In this document: positions 1 to 11,400 of the stretch, piece after piece
How positions within the stretch are numbered: position 1 is the first letter of the stretch
How the letters are laid out: each line of letters opens with the position of its first letter
NCBI RefSeq assembly: GCF_030272615.1
Contig: NC_081411.1
Location: 187,371,449 to 187,435,448, forward strand
DNA: 64,000 nucleotides
Source of the DNA: Cryptomeria japonica
Taxonomy: Eukaryota > Streptophyta > Pinopsida > Cupressales > Cupressaceae
Direction: 5' to 3'
Notes under the pieces: model-generated
Told to the model about the DNA's origin: nothing
Seen by the model: only the letters and a program-made list of their open reading frames with translations
Databases searched by the model: none
Made by a program: the position numbers and the translations under genes

Positions 1-471
1 TTTGTGAAAGCATATCAGCATTACACTGGTACTAAATCCAGCATATGAAGATGCTATTTTGAGCAGTACATTCTTATTGGATTTAACCATCCAATTGTAG
101 TTAGTGTGACTCCCATTTGTGTTTGAGCAGTGAGCTCTAGGCGCTTGGCCTTTCTGCATGTGCAAACCTCATTTATGTACACTTACTATCTGTAGTAGTA
201 TCATTTGATTGTAGGTAAGGTTTCCCAACTTGGGTTTTCCCCTTATAGGGTTTCCACGTACAAATATTGGTGTTATGTGTTGTGGATGACTTTGTGTTTA
301 TGTTTCATGCACTAATCTTTACTAACATAGCAATTAACTGTTAAAACTGTCTACCGGCATACTTAACTGGTGTAGCGGTATTAAGCATTAAGGTGGTTAA
401 GTTTTTTTTGGTTTAAATTTATTTGACAACTAATTCATCCCCCTCCTCTCACATGTCCTCGAGACCTAACA
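1..471 (+). repeat. C1 5' LTR, 3' portion
   Basis: This is the last 471 bases of the 5' LTR, ending ..CCTAACA. It aligns over its whole length with the 3' LTR from 5730. The C-rich block before the end is shorter and more mutated here (ATCCCCCTCCTCTC) than in the 3' copy, and the hairpin that flanks it there is degraded here. Confidence 0.93.
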
Positions 472-473
472 AT

Positions 474-485
474 TGGTATTAGAGC
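474..485 (+). promoter_or_regulatory. C1 primer binding site (initiator-Met tRNA)
   Basis: TGGTATTAGAGC lies three bases after the LTR end. It differs by one base from the standard plant site TGGTATCAGAGC, complementary to the 3' end of initiator tRNA-Met, where minus-strand DNA synthesis is primed. Confidence 0.9.
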
Positions 486-502
486 TTAGTCCTCTTTTGC
501 AG

Positions 503-526
503 AAGTTTAACAACTTGAGGAGATCC
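503..526 (+). promoter_or_regulatory. Leader motif shared with C3, E and H
   Basis: The leader between primer site and gag start contains AAGTTTAACAACTTGAGG followed by AGATCC. Near-identical text occurs at the same place in C3 (23545-23571), H (44405-44429) and, more diverged, in E (39826-39849, minus). Conservation in an untranslated leader across families with unrelated coding regions suggests an RNA packaging or dimerisation signal. The function is inferred. Confidence 0.6.
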
Positions 527-527
527 A

Positions 528-3500
528 ATGTCTACTAACTATTTCAGGAAGGACAATCCTAAACTTGATGGAACCAACTATGGCATATGGAAGATTAGAA
601 TGGAGACACATCTAAATTGCATTGGAAAGGACATCTGGGATGTTACAAAGAATGGTTATACTGCTGCTGTACCAGGTCAGCCCAGTCCAGCTAACTTGAA
701 AAAAGATGAGGAAAATGATTGCAAAGCAAGAGAAGCACTTTTGAGTGCATTATCAGATCAACAAATCATGGGACTATCAGATAGGTCTACTGCTAAAGCT
801 ATTTGGGATCATTTGGAAACACTGAATGAAGGAGATTCCATAGTCAAAATTGCAAAACTTGAAAGCTTCCGGGTCAGATATGAACATCTAAAAATGGAAG
901 AAGATGAAAGGAATTCTGCTTTTATGGAAAGATTAAATGAAATTGTTTTGGGTATTAAATGTTGTGGAGGAACCTTAAGTGAGGATGAAATTGTTTCAAA
1001 AATTTTAAGAGGATTGCCACTGACATATAAAATGAAGGTTACTGCTATAAATGAGTTAAGAACAATGCCTAATACATCAATAACTAGGGATACATTGATT
1101 GGGAAACTTTCAACTTTTGAAATTGAGGAATTTGGTCCTATTGCTACTATTAAGACAGATTTGGCCTTTAAAGCATCAACATCATCTGCTCCATCATTTG
1201 ACAAATCTGATTGGAAAGCCTTTTATGCAAGAGAACTTGAAGAAAGTAGGAAAGAAAATGAAGAACTTGAAGAACTTGAAGCACTATTTGCAAGGAAAAT
1301 GCCTAAAGGTCTAGTTGGAAGTAAGATGAAGGTAAAGCACCCTTTAAATGTTTTAATTGCAATAAGATTGGTCATATGGCTTCGAGATGCCCTGATAGAC
1401 ATGCTAGACTAAGAGAAGAAGCTAGAAGAACATACAAGCCCAACCCTGAATATCAGAGATACAGATTTAAGAAGAATAAAGACAAATCTTGTTACATTGT
1501 TGATGAAGGTGTGACTGATGATTCTGATGAGGATTTGATAGACAATGGATGGGTTTTTGTTGCTATAACAGAAGATCAACTGGCACCTACTACTCAACCG
1601 GTAGTACAGGCCCTAGCAGCTAAAGTTGAAGTAAAGGATGAATGGATCATTGATTCAGGATGCTCACATCATATGACAGGAGACAAAGGTAAATTCTTGA
1701 GCTTTCAAGAATACAATGGAGGTTTAGTGAGATTTGGAGATGACAAAGCTTGTTCAATCAAAGGTAAGGGTTCAATATCTCTTGATGGTAAGCATAACAC
1801 TGACAATGTCTACTATGTTGAAGGATTAAAGCATAATATTTTGAGTGTTGGTCAATTAGTTGAGAAAGGATTTCAGTTACAATTTAAAAATGGAAAATGC
1901 AAAATCATGAACAGAACTAGTTTGGAAATTGCAATTGGTAATCAGACTAGAGGTAATATCTTTCATTTGAACAACAATGAAAAGACATGCTTGATTGCAC
2001 ATATAGATGAAAGTTGGTTATGGCATAAGAGACTCTGTCATGTAAACTTTGATTGCATGGTAAAGATCAGTACTACTAAGGCAATTAGAGATTTACCTAA
2101 AATTGTCAAACCTCATAATACAATATGTAAGGAATGTCAATTTGGAAAACAAGTTAGAGCTAGTTTCAAAAGTATTCTAGAAAAATCAAATAATGCTCTT
2201 GATTTGATTCACACTGATTTATGTGGTCCAGCTAGAACTAAAAGCTTACAAGGTGATAGATATTTCATGCTAATCATTGATGACTATTCTAGAATGTGTT
2301 GGGTTACTTTTCTCAGAGAAAAATTAGAAGCACTTGGAAAGTTCAAACTATTCAAAGAAATGGTAGAAAATGAAACTGGTAAGAAATTCAAATGTTTAAG
2401 ATCAGATAAAGGAGGAGAATTTACATCTAAGTAATTTAATACATTCTGTGAAGTGAATGGAATCAGAAGATAGCTATCAGCACCTCAGACACCACAGCAG
2501 AATGGAGTTGTTGAAAGGAAAAATAGAACTATCTTGGATGCAGCAAGAAGTATGTTATCAGAAGAAAACCTACCACATGTATTGGAGAGAAGCAGTCAGC
2601 ACAATGGTCTATACATTTAACAAAGTTCACATCAAAGGTGAAACTGGTAAGACCCCTCATGAACTATGGTTTGGTAATACTCATACTCTTAAGTATTTCA
2701 GAATATTTGGAAGTAAATGTTATATTAGAAGAAATGAGTATATTGGAAAATTTGATCCTAGAAGTGATGAAGGAATATTTCTTGGTTATTCATCTAAGAG
2801 AAAAGCATATAGATGTTTTAACAAAAGATTGCAGAAAATTGTCGAGAGTACAAATGTAAAAATTGATGAACAATTCAGAGGAACTTCAAGGTATATAGAC
2901 TCTGAACCGGCAACAAAATTTTTGACAAATGAACCTACACTAAATCCACTGGTACAGAATGAAGATCCAGCTACCCTGGTACCATCTGAGGATTCCACAG
3001 TAATTGAAGAATGACAACAAAGACACCCCGGTATGTAAGATTGAATCATTCTGAAGATCAGATAATTGGAAACAAGTTTAAAGGAGTTATGACAAGAGGA
3101 AGATTGGCAAATGAAGAGGTATGTCTTATTTCTCAAATTGAACCATCATCTGTTAATGAGGCATGTGAAGATAAATTTTGGATTAAAGCTATGGAAGAAG
3201 AATTAGAACAAATTGAGAAAAACAACACTTGGGCATTAGTTCCCCGGCCTAAAGATAAAAATGTAATTGGAACCAAATGGGTATTTAGAAACAAACTTAA
3301 TGAAGATGGTTAGGTTGTCTGAAATAAAGCAAGACTAGTGTGTAAGGGATATTCTCAGAAAGAAGGAGTTGATTACAATGAAACCTTTGCACCGGTAGCT
3401 AGAATTGAGGCAATCAGATTATTCTTGGCTTTTGTAGTACACAAGAACTACAAAGTTTATCAAATGGATATTAAATGTGCATTTTTGAATGGTGATCTTG

Positions 3501-4674
3501 AAGAGGAAGTCTATATTTAACAACCTGGTGGATTTTCTTTGACAGATGACAATGATATGGTTTGTAGGTTAAGAAAAGCTCTGTATGGATTAAAGCAAGC
3601 TCCAAGAGCTTGGTATGAAAGATTGGATAAGTATCTTTTAAAGATTGGTTTTACTAAAGGAAATGCAGACAACAATTTATATTAAAAAATAACTAATGAT
3701 GACATCTTGATTATAGAAGTATTTGTTGATGATATAATCTTTGGAGGAGAAGATGGATTATGTAAGGAATTTTCTATTAAAATGCAGCAAGAATTTGAAA
3801 TGTCTATGATTGGAGAAATAAAATTCTTTTTAGGATTGCAGATTTCACAGACTGATAAAGGTATATTCTTGAGTCAATCCAAATGCTTAAAAGAGTTACT
3901 AAAGAATTTTGGGATGGAGAACTCTAAATTGGTAAGCACACCTATGACAACAAATGACAAATTATCTCAAAGGGATGAATCTACACCTATTAATCCAACT
4001 AGATACAAAGCTATGATAGGAGGTTTACTGTATTTAACACAAACCAGACCTGATATTATGAATGCAGTATGTATTGTTTCAAGGTTTCAAAGTAATCTTA
4101 GAGAAAATCATGAATCAGTAGTAAAAAGGATTTTCTAGTACCTACAAGGCACTATAAATCTTGGATTATGGTATCCTAGAGATGAAAACTTTGAATTATG
4201 TCCATACATAGATGCAAATTGGGTAGGAGATGTGGATGATAGAAAAAGCACCACCGGCGGAGCATTCTTTCTTGGAAATAGACTAGTTTCTTGGTTGAGT
4301 AAGAAACAAAGTTGTACATCTTTATCAACAGCAGAATTAGAATATGTTGTAGCAGCAACTAACTGTACATAGGTACTATGGGTTAAGCAAATGTTGAAAG
4401 ACATAAAGGTAAAATGCAAGGAACCTATTACTATCTATTGTGATAACACTGCAACAATTGATATATCTAAGAATCTGGTATTACATTCTAAAGCCAAACA
4501 TGTTTCTATCAAACTGAATTTCTAAGGGAAAAAGTTGAAGCAAAGGAAATAAAACTCGTTTATGTGAATACTAAAGAATAGCTTGCAGATATTTTTACAA
4601 AACCTTTGCCTAAGGAGACCTTTGAATATCTAAGAGATCAGCTTGGAGTCATACCACCACCGGTAGAGACTTAG
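528..4674 (+). pseudogene. C1 gag-pol polyprotein, broken (copia)
   Basis: This encoded the capsid protein and enzymes of a copia element. Gag begins with ATG at 528 and shows the KLDGTNYGIWKIRME start of UBN2-type gag. One CCHC zinc knuckle lies at 1349-1390. Protease has WIIDSGCSHHMTG (catalytic Asp codon at 1652). The HHCC integrase region is near 2020-2150, with core residues in HTDLCGP, LRSDKGGEF and TPQQNGVVER. RT has FVDD at 3722-3733. RNase H covers about 4190-4640. Lesions: a one-base loss in a T run at 1343-1345 shifts frame just before the zinc knuckle; further shifts lie near 2560, 3010 and 4515; in-frame stops lie near 2432, 2473, 3312, 3320, 3518, 3684, 4138, 4372 and 4579. It cannot make a working polyprotein. 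The family assignment is secure. Confidence 0.93.
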
Positions 4675-5139
4675 ACAGTTGATGATTATCATCAACCGGT
4701 AGAATTAACAGAGAAATCTTTTATTCTGGTCTTTGATGAGGAGACTACTTCTCAGGGGGAGTAGTTTTTATATTGAATTGATTTGTATTTTGTATATGAA
4801 CTTGGTTTTGTTGTAACTTTGGCATTTGATGTCAAAGGGGGAGAGATATATATGGAAAAACACATTATCTTTATTATCTGTTTGGGAGAGATATATATGG
4901 AAAAACACATTATCTTTATTATCTATTGGGAAGAGATTGGTATGGAAAAACTTTGGAAAACACATGTTGCTCCCAAGGGGAGAGTTTGTTGTCTGGGAGA
5001 GATTATTACTCTCTGTATGTATTTTGATTTCTGGTTATGATCTTTTTGGAGATTGTTGGTTTTTGGTATTTGGCATTTCTGTTTTGGCACTTTGATGGTT
5101 TTTCCATCTTGTGTTGCCATCAATACCAAAGGGGGAGAT
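4675..5139 (+). promoter_or_regulatory. C1 3' untranslated region with repeated polypurine tracts and a 45-bp tandem repeat
   Basis: After the pol stop there is no further gene. Four purine tracts occur: CTCAGGGGGAG near 4752, GTCAAAGGGGGAGA near 4831, CCCAAGGGGAGA near 4973, and CCAAAGGGGGAGAT directly before the LTR (5126-5139). The last is the expected plus-strand primer. A 45-base unit starting GGGAGAGATATATATGG is present at 4839-4883 and 4884-4928, with a decayed third copy after it. Confidence 0.8.
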
Positions 5140-6212
5140 TGTTGGTATGTTGGTATGGTTTTGTCATTGATGTCAACACCTACTAAAACACTATCACTTT
5201 GGAGATCTAGCAGCATTCACCGGCAAGCAAGTAACTATTGCATAGTTACTGGTATATGGTACACCAATAGGATATAATGATCACCAGCACTTGGAAAGAT
5301 ATGGAAAACACTTGGTAATATCAAAGACATTGTGTGGACATCTTGTCTTAATGAAATAATCATTGGTATATTCATATTTACATATTTTCTTTTACTGGCA
5401 AATAGGTCTAGGGTTATCCAGGGTTACACGGGCAGGTTTATCTTTTCCAGATCAGCACGACATACTATGAAGATAATTAATTGTTGTTGTAAATGCATTA
5501 AGCCAACATGTTCAATCGGTTATTGCATCAGATATTATATTGTTTGTAAAATTCTTTTATTGTAATATCTTGTAGAGCCGACCTACTAAAATTGGTCTTA
5601 GGTTATGGTATAAATGTAAGATCTTATGTGTACGATCAAGTGTGGAATGCAGAAAAGAATTGTGTGAAGGTATATGTGAGATTAAGCAAAGCTACACATG
5701 CAGACATCATTTGAAGGTGAAGCTAGGCTTTTGTGAAAGCATATCAACATTACACCAGTACTTAATCCAGCATATGAAGATGCTATTTTGAGCAGTACAT
5801 TCTTATTGGATTTAACCATCCAATTGTAGTTAGTGTGACTCCCATTTTTGTTTGAGTAGTGAGCTCTAGGCGCTTGGCCTTTCTACATGTGCAGACCCCA
5901 TTTATGTACACTTACTATCTGCAGTAGTATCATCTGATTGTGGGTAAGGTTTCCCACCGTGGTTTTTCCCCTTATAGGGTTTCCACGTACAAATATTGGT
6001 GTTATGTGTTGTGGATGACTTTGTGTTTATGTTTCATGCACTAATCTTTACTGGTATAGCAATTAATTGTTAAAACTGTCTACCGACATACTTAACTGGT
6101 TTACCAGTATTAAGAATTAAATTGGTTAAGTTGTTTTTGGTTTAAATATATTTGACAACTGATTCACCCCCCCCCCCCCCCCTCCCCTCTCAGTTGTCCC
6201 CGGGACCTAACA
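5140..6212 (+). repeat. C1 3' LTR (1,073 bp)
   Basis: It begins TGTTGGTATG after the polypurine tract and ends CCTAACA. It carries TTGTCATTGATGTCAA at 5161-5176, a motif also found near the LTR starts of C3, H and A/B, and a long C run at 6165-6182. The last 482 bases match the visible part of the 5' LTR. Confidence 0.93.
6154..6198 (+). promoter_or_regulatory. Hairpin with C-rich loop near the LTR 3' end (C1)
   Basis: GACAACTGA (6154-6162) is the exact reverse complement of TCAGTTGTC (6190-6198). The loop is TTCAC followed by a C run and CTC. The same arrangement with different stem bases occurs in C3, H, E and A/B. Confidence 0.7.
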
Positions 6213-6951
6213 AGCAAAACATGGTATAAAGGTTTTTGGTGAAAACCAAAAAGTTTTCTATTAAAAATTACTAAATGCAAATTTGAAGAGAGGCAATCCA
6301 GCAAGGTGAGAAGAGTGCAAAACTATTAAGTGAATAGAAGAGTGGTGAAGAGAGTGTGTAGAGATCAGATAGTGTGAAGAGTAGAGAAAGAATGCAGAGC
6401 ACCAGTAGAGTGCAGAGCAAGTGTAACCGGTGGTCAAAACAAAGAGCTTCAATTGGATCTGATTAAGCTAAGAGTAATTATTATAGCACATCATTATCTT
6501 TGGTCTTTTCTAATAACTACAACAATAAAATCCCTTAACCGAGTGGAATTTAACAAGTCCCTTTGTAAAATCCCTTAGCCAGGTGACATCTTAATTGATG
6601 ATCCTAAGTCCTTCAACAAGGCTACCTCTAACAGGGTAAAGTGTCTAAGAGGCCTAAGAGAAAATTCCTTAACTAGATGGTACCTGATAGTGTCTTTGTA
6701 ATCTCCTAACAGGGATGGCTCCTCACTGGGCGTACTCCACAAGAGTGCAGGTTTTGTCAATTTCTACTCACACTGTGGTTTTCTCCCATTAATTCCTCCT
6801 ATATTGATAAGTGCTAAGTTTGAGTTTAAACTTTGATTAAGGTTAAATCTGATCAAACTGGTATAGTGTTGATTCACCCCTCTCCTCTTAGCATCGGTGG
6901 GGAAAAACATGTAATACCCCTCTAGCCCTCACACGATAAAGAAGGCATTAT
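6213..6951 (+). repeat. Remnant of a copia LTR (3' part) into which C1 and G1 inserted
   Basis: No ORF of note. From about 6525 it holds several degenerate copies of AAATCCCTTAACCGAGTGG (near 6528, 6567, 6660 and 6699), a motif that also fills part of the C3 LTR. Near 6867 it has TTGATTCACCCCTCTCCTCTTAG, the C-rich block typical of the LTR 3' ends here. I therefore read it as the R/U5 part of a C3-related copia LTR; its internal region is not present. G1 inserted after position 6951. Confidence 0.6.
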
Positions 6952-8442
6952 TGGTGCAGGAGCACCTCTTCAACAAGAAAATCATGGATCTGAGGATGAA
7001 GACTAGGATCATAGTGTTTTTCATAGTGTCTTGTGTTTATACAAGTTCCATGTATTCAATAAAGACCCCACCATGTAAAGCAATGTCACTGATTAGACAA
7101 CTTGATAAGCCAAGTGGGACAATGTGGTCAATAGGGGTAGTAGGATGTATGTTTTTCTATTTGATGAGTTTTTAGGTTGTCTTAGTGGTGTTTGGTTGAT
7201 CCGAGTTGTGTGGATCCCAAACTTGCAGTGTTTGACAACTTTTATGCAAAATGCAACTTTTGAAAGTGCAACTTTGAGAGCAAAAGTGCAACTTTTCAAA
7301 ATACGGTTGATGTAAGCATTTCAATGGCTCCAACCTCATCCAAATTTGGTTGGTAACCATTGGAGAGGACTATAAGCCTTGTGGACATGATTCCCAAGGC
7401 AAGAGAAGTTGTGGTTTGAATTTTTGATGCAATAAGACACAAATAAAATTGAGTTTTCCTAGAAATTCTGAGTTTGCAGAGATTGTATGCCCTTGTACAG
7501 ATTGAATTGAGAAAAACCATTCATGGAATAGTTTGAGGCATGAATCACCTTTTATTTCACAGTGGTCTAAGACTTTGATTGTTTCTGAGTAGGGAGAACC
7601 CTTCATTTCTCTGATTGTAGCCTAGAAAGTTAGGGTTTGGCTAGGGTTTTAGCAAAAAATGGTCATATCTTGCATTCTTTCTATCTAGAAGCTTCTTCCA
7701 TTGGTGGAGTGTAGGATTGGCCTATGTATTTTAGGATTTTCATGGGTTTTTGCAGGGGAGACTTGGTTATTTGGAGAAAGAGATAAATCTAGGTAGGCAT
7801 CTCCATGTGACTACCTTAAGCAAAATTAGGATAGTCATCTTAAAATTTGATAGCGGTAGATTCTAGGCATGCAACCCAGGAATTAGATGTTATTCACCAT
7901 TCCCTGCATGCTCATAAAGTTGGTTTTGCAGTTGGGATATCGGTAATGGGGGTTTCTTTGTAATTTAGGCCTAATCGCCCTAATTAGGTCTTTAGGCTTC
8001 TAAGGGGTTCAGACCCTTAGGTTGCAGATATTGCCAATCCATTTTGGGGATGAGTGTAACTCCCAAAAGGGTATCTATAATGGTGATTATTTTGTTAGAG
8101 TGTGTGGAAGATTTTGGAGTTAAGGTCAATTCTCTCACTAAATAGGGCTACTAGCCTAGGGGGTAGGTTTCCAAAGGATGTATAAGGATTTGAAGACAAA
8201 ACCTTAAACCAATGCTTGGAATAGTCCTTAGTAGTCATGAATGGACTAATTCCAAAGCCCCTAAGAGTAGGAGTCATCGGTGAGGCATGTTAGAGAAGTT
8301 GAAGCCATTTACTCATCTTGAGTAGGTGTTAGGCTTGAGTAGTGGAGAATAGTTCAAAACCTTAAGATGTGGATTCCTTCCTTGTAGGGTCAGACCCTAA
8401 CCTTTTGGACTTGTCCTTAGGTGTAAGAAGGCCTCTGCATCA
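6952..8442 (+). repeat. G1 5' LTR (1,491 bp)
   Basis: It starts TGGTGCAGGAGC and ends CTCTGCATCA. It aligns along its length with 13186-14680, differing by scattered substitutions and small indels; for example the 3' copy carries an extra short block near 14610. Confidence 0.95.
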
Positions 8443-8444
8443 AG

Positions 8445-8456
8445 TGGTATCAGAGC
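8445..8456 (+). promoter_or_regulatory. G1 primer binding site (initiator-Met tRNA)
   Basis: TGGTATCAGAGC, two bases after the LTR end, is an exact match to the standard plant initiator-Met primer site. Confidence 0.92.
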
Positions 8457-8491
8457 TTAGGAGTGTACTTTGGATTGGAGAAGAAGACAAG

Positions 8492-11400
8492 ATGTTAGAG
8501 GAAGAGGGATCCCAAGATATCCCATCAAGGATAGCCAATGATGAGTTGGCTATCTTGGTAAAGAAGCAGATGGTAGAGAGCAGAGCAGTCAGGGCTGAGA
8601 ACTAGGCCTTGAGAAATGAAATGGACCAGTTGAAGGGTAAAGTGGAGAGGGGAGAGAGAGACTCTGGAGAAGATGAAGAAGGGGATGAAGAGGAGATCCC
8701 TAGGTAGGAAGAACTAGAGGTTCCTGCAGACTAGAGACCCCTGATGAGTGTCCTCAAGTCCATGGAAAGAAGAGCAATGGATGTGAAATTGGATCTGCCA
8801 GTGCTTGCCGGTAAGATGGAACTGGATACAGTGATGGATTGGATAGACTCCTTAGACAATTTCTTTGAGAGTGAAGACATACCAGAGCACCAAAGGGTGA
8901 AGATGGCCCAATCCAAAATGAAAGGGGCTACACTGACTTAGTAGACTTTCATCCAAGATGAGAGGGTGAAAGAGGGAAAGAGAAAAGTGGCTACTTGGAA
9001 GAAGATGATAGCTTTGGTGAAGGAAGCCTATGTTCTAGTGGACTATAATGTCCAATTGCATAAGAGGAGACAAAATTTGAAGTAGAAGGAGATGGACGTG
9101 AGTTCCTATATAGAGAAGTTCATGAAGTTGTGTGTGAAGACTAAGGTAAAGGAGAGTTAAGATGAGAAGATGGTGAGATATCTCAATGGACTGAGATATG
9201 CCATCCAATAAGATTTGAACCTCCACACCCCGGAGATAGTCCAAAAGTGCTTTCAGTTGGCACTCAAGGTGGAGGAGAAGCTAAAGAGGAGGAAGGAACA
9301 AAATAGCAGAGGCAAAGGGAGATAAAAAAGAGGGGGAAGAAGTCCTTTTAGAGGCAAAGGAAGTGGTCTTGGATACCAAGGTGAGTCTAATCAAGAAGTC
9401 ATGAGAGGAGAGAGCAGTTACAACCAAGGAGGAGGCTACAATCAAAGAGGAAACTTTAGGGATAGAAGACCATTGCCTAGAGGAAGATCCCAAGGTACAG
9501 GACCTCCTAGATGCTACAATTGCAACGAGGAAGGGCACATGGCCAATAGATGTTTGGAGAAGACTACAAGCTCCATGGGAGAAAGGAGGAGCAATTTGGT
9601 GCAGGAATCTGATTGCCAAAATGTGGCAAGTGTAAACACCTATCAAAGTGTTAATGCTCCTGATAGCTATGGCTACCCTAAAAGAGGAGAGGATCTGATG
9701 ATGAGGAGAACAATAACCACCATGAAGGTACCTAATAAGGAACCCCCACAAAGAAAGTCTCTTTTCAAAACTACCTGCAAGGCAGGAGGAAAAGTATGCA
9801 AGGTCTTGATAGACTCCGGGTCTACTAAAAATTTTGTGTCACTTGAAAAGGTGGAGAAGCTTAAGTTGATAAGGTTGCCACATCCTTACCCCTATAAGGT
9901 CTCATGGCTCACCCAAGCTTAGCAAGTAGTGGTAGAAGAGAAGGCATGGGTGGAGTTTCCAATTGGATCATACAAGGATAGATTGCTATTTGATATAGCC
10001 AAAATAGATGCATGTCACCTCCTATCTGGGAGACCATGGCAGTTTGATTTGAAGGCTTATCATGATAGGGTTAGAAACACTTATTCAATTGCCAAGGATG
10101 GTAAGGTGATAGAGCTTTTACCCTAGATGGAGAATGAGATGGAACCTAAAGGGAATGATGCCAAAGTATTGTTGATAGAAGGGAAGCATTTCATGAAGAA
10201 GATGGTAGAGAAGGATGTAGTTTGCTATGCCCTCATTCCCAAGTCCAAGATGACAAAGAAGGAGCAGTTTGTAGAAAGGAAAGAAGAAGGAAAAAGGCAC
10301 ATAGACCCTATGGTTAGATAGTTGCTTGACAAATACAAAGGCATCATCTATGATGGAATGCCAAGATCCCTACCACCAGTAAGAGACATAAGTCATTGCA
10401 TACATTTGATCCCTGGATCTACCTTACCAAATAAAGTAGCATACAAACTTACTCCAAATCAGAATGCAGAGATGGAAAGACAAATTGAGAAGTTGCTTGA
10501 ATCAGAGCTAATTAGAAAAAGCGTAAGCCCATGTGCAGTACCGACTGTCCTTGCACCCAAGAAAGAAGGCACTTGGAGGCTATGCATAGACTCAAGGGCC
10601 ATCAACAAGATAACTATAAGGTATAGGTTCCCAATCCCTAGGATAGAGGATTTACTTGGTTGCTTGGGGAGTGCAAAATATTTCACCAAAATGGATCTAA
10701 AGAGTGGATACCATCAGATTAGAATAAGGCCAGGGGATGAATGGAAAACAACTTTTAAAACCAATGAGGGGTTGTATGAGTGGAAGGTCATGCGATTTGG
10801 GTTTTCCAACGCCCCTCATACCTTTATGAGGTTGATGAATGAGGTATTAGTGGAGTTCATAGGTAGGTTTGTGATAGTATACCTTGATGATATCTTGATC
10901 TTTAGCCACTCAAGGGAAGAGAACCTCAAACATATAGATATGGTCCTCAAAAGGTTACATGAAGAGAAGCTAAACATAAAATTGGATAAGTGTTTGTTCA
11001 TGCAAGAGGAGATCGTCTACTTTGGCTTTGTAATCTCACAAGTTGAATTGAAGATGGACCAGGAGAAGGTAAGTGCCATATTGTCTTGGCCTACAACTAA
11101 AACTATGAATGATGTCTAGAGTTCCCATGGTTTAGCAACTTTTTATAGGAAGTTTATAAGAGGATTTAGTCATGTTTGTGCACCTATGCTTGACACTATA
11201 AAAGGAGGACAAAAGTGCAAGTTTAGTTGGACCAAGGAGGTAGATGGCTCATTTGAAACCTTGAAGAATAAAGTTGCAAAACAACCAGTCCTTGCCCTAC
11301 CAAACTTCAACAAGATATTTCAGGTCGAGTGTGATGCAAGCCACATGGCTATTGGGGCAGTACTCAGTCAGGAAGGAAGGCTAATTGTCTTTTTAGAGAA

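Larger units (their letters stand above)
1..6212 (+). mobile_element. C1: Ty1/copia retrotransposon, 5' end cut by the window
   Basis: The sequence from position 1 to 471 matches 5730-6212, so these are the two LTRs of one element and the window starts inside the 5' LTR. Between them lie a primer binding site, a gag-pol pseudogene in copia order (gag, protease, integrase, RT, RNase H), and a polypurine tract directly before the 3' LTR. The 3' LTR runs TG..CA. The 5' TSD lies outside the window, so the TSD cannot be tested; the 3' flank begins AGCAA. Repeated AAAGGGGGAGA-type tracts before the 3' LTR resemble the Sirevirus branch of copia, but I infer the branch from these motifs only. Confidence 0.93.

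Noticed and set aside
6165..6190. Long C runs as sequencing artefacts
   Set aside because: Length may be misread, but the C-rich block occurs at the same place in several independent families, so it is real in kind.
8445..8456. TGGTATCAGAGC strings as possible tRNA-Met gene pieces
   Set aside because: They are primer binding sites beside LTRs, and no tRNA arms surround them.
9281..9751. 156-codon ORF on minus across the G1 gag region
   Set aside because: It is an antisense shadow of the purine-rich, lightly biased gag sequence; the plus strand has the zinc knuckle.
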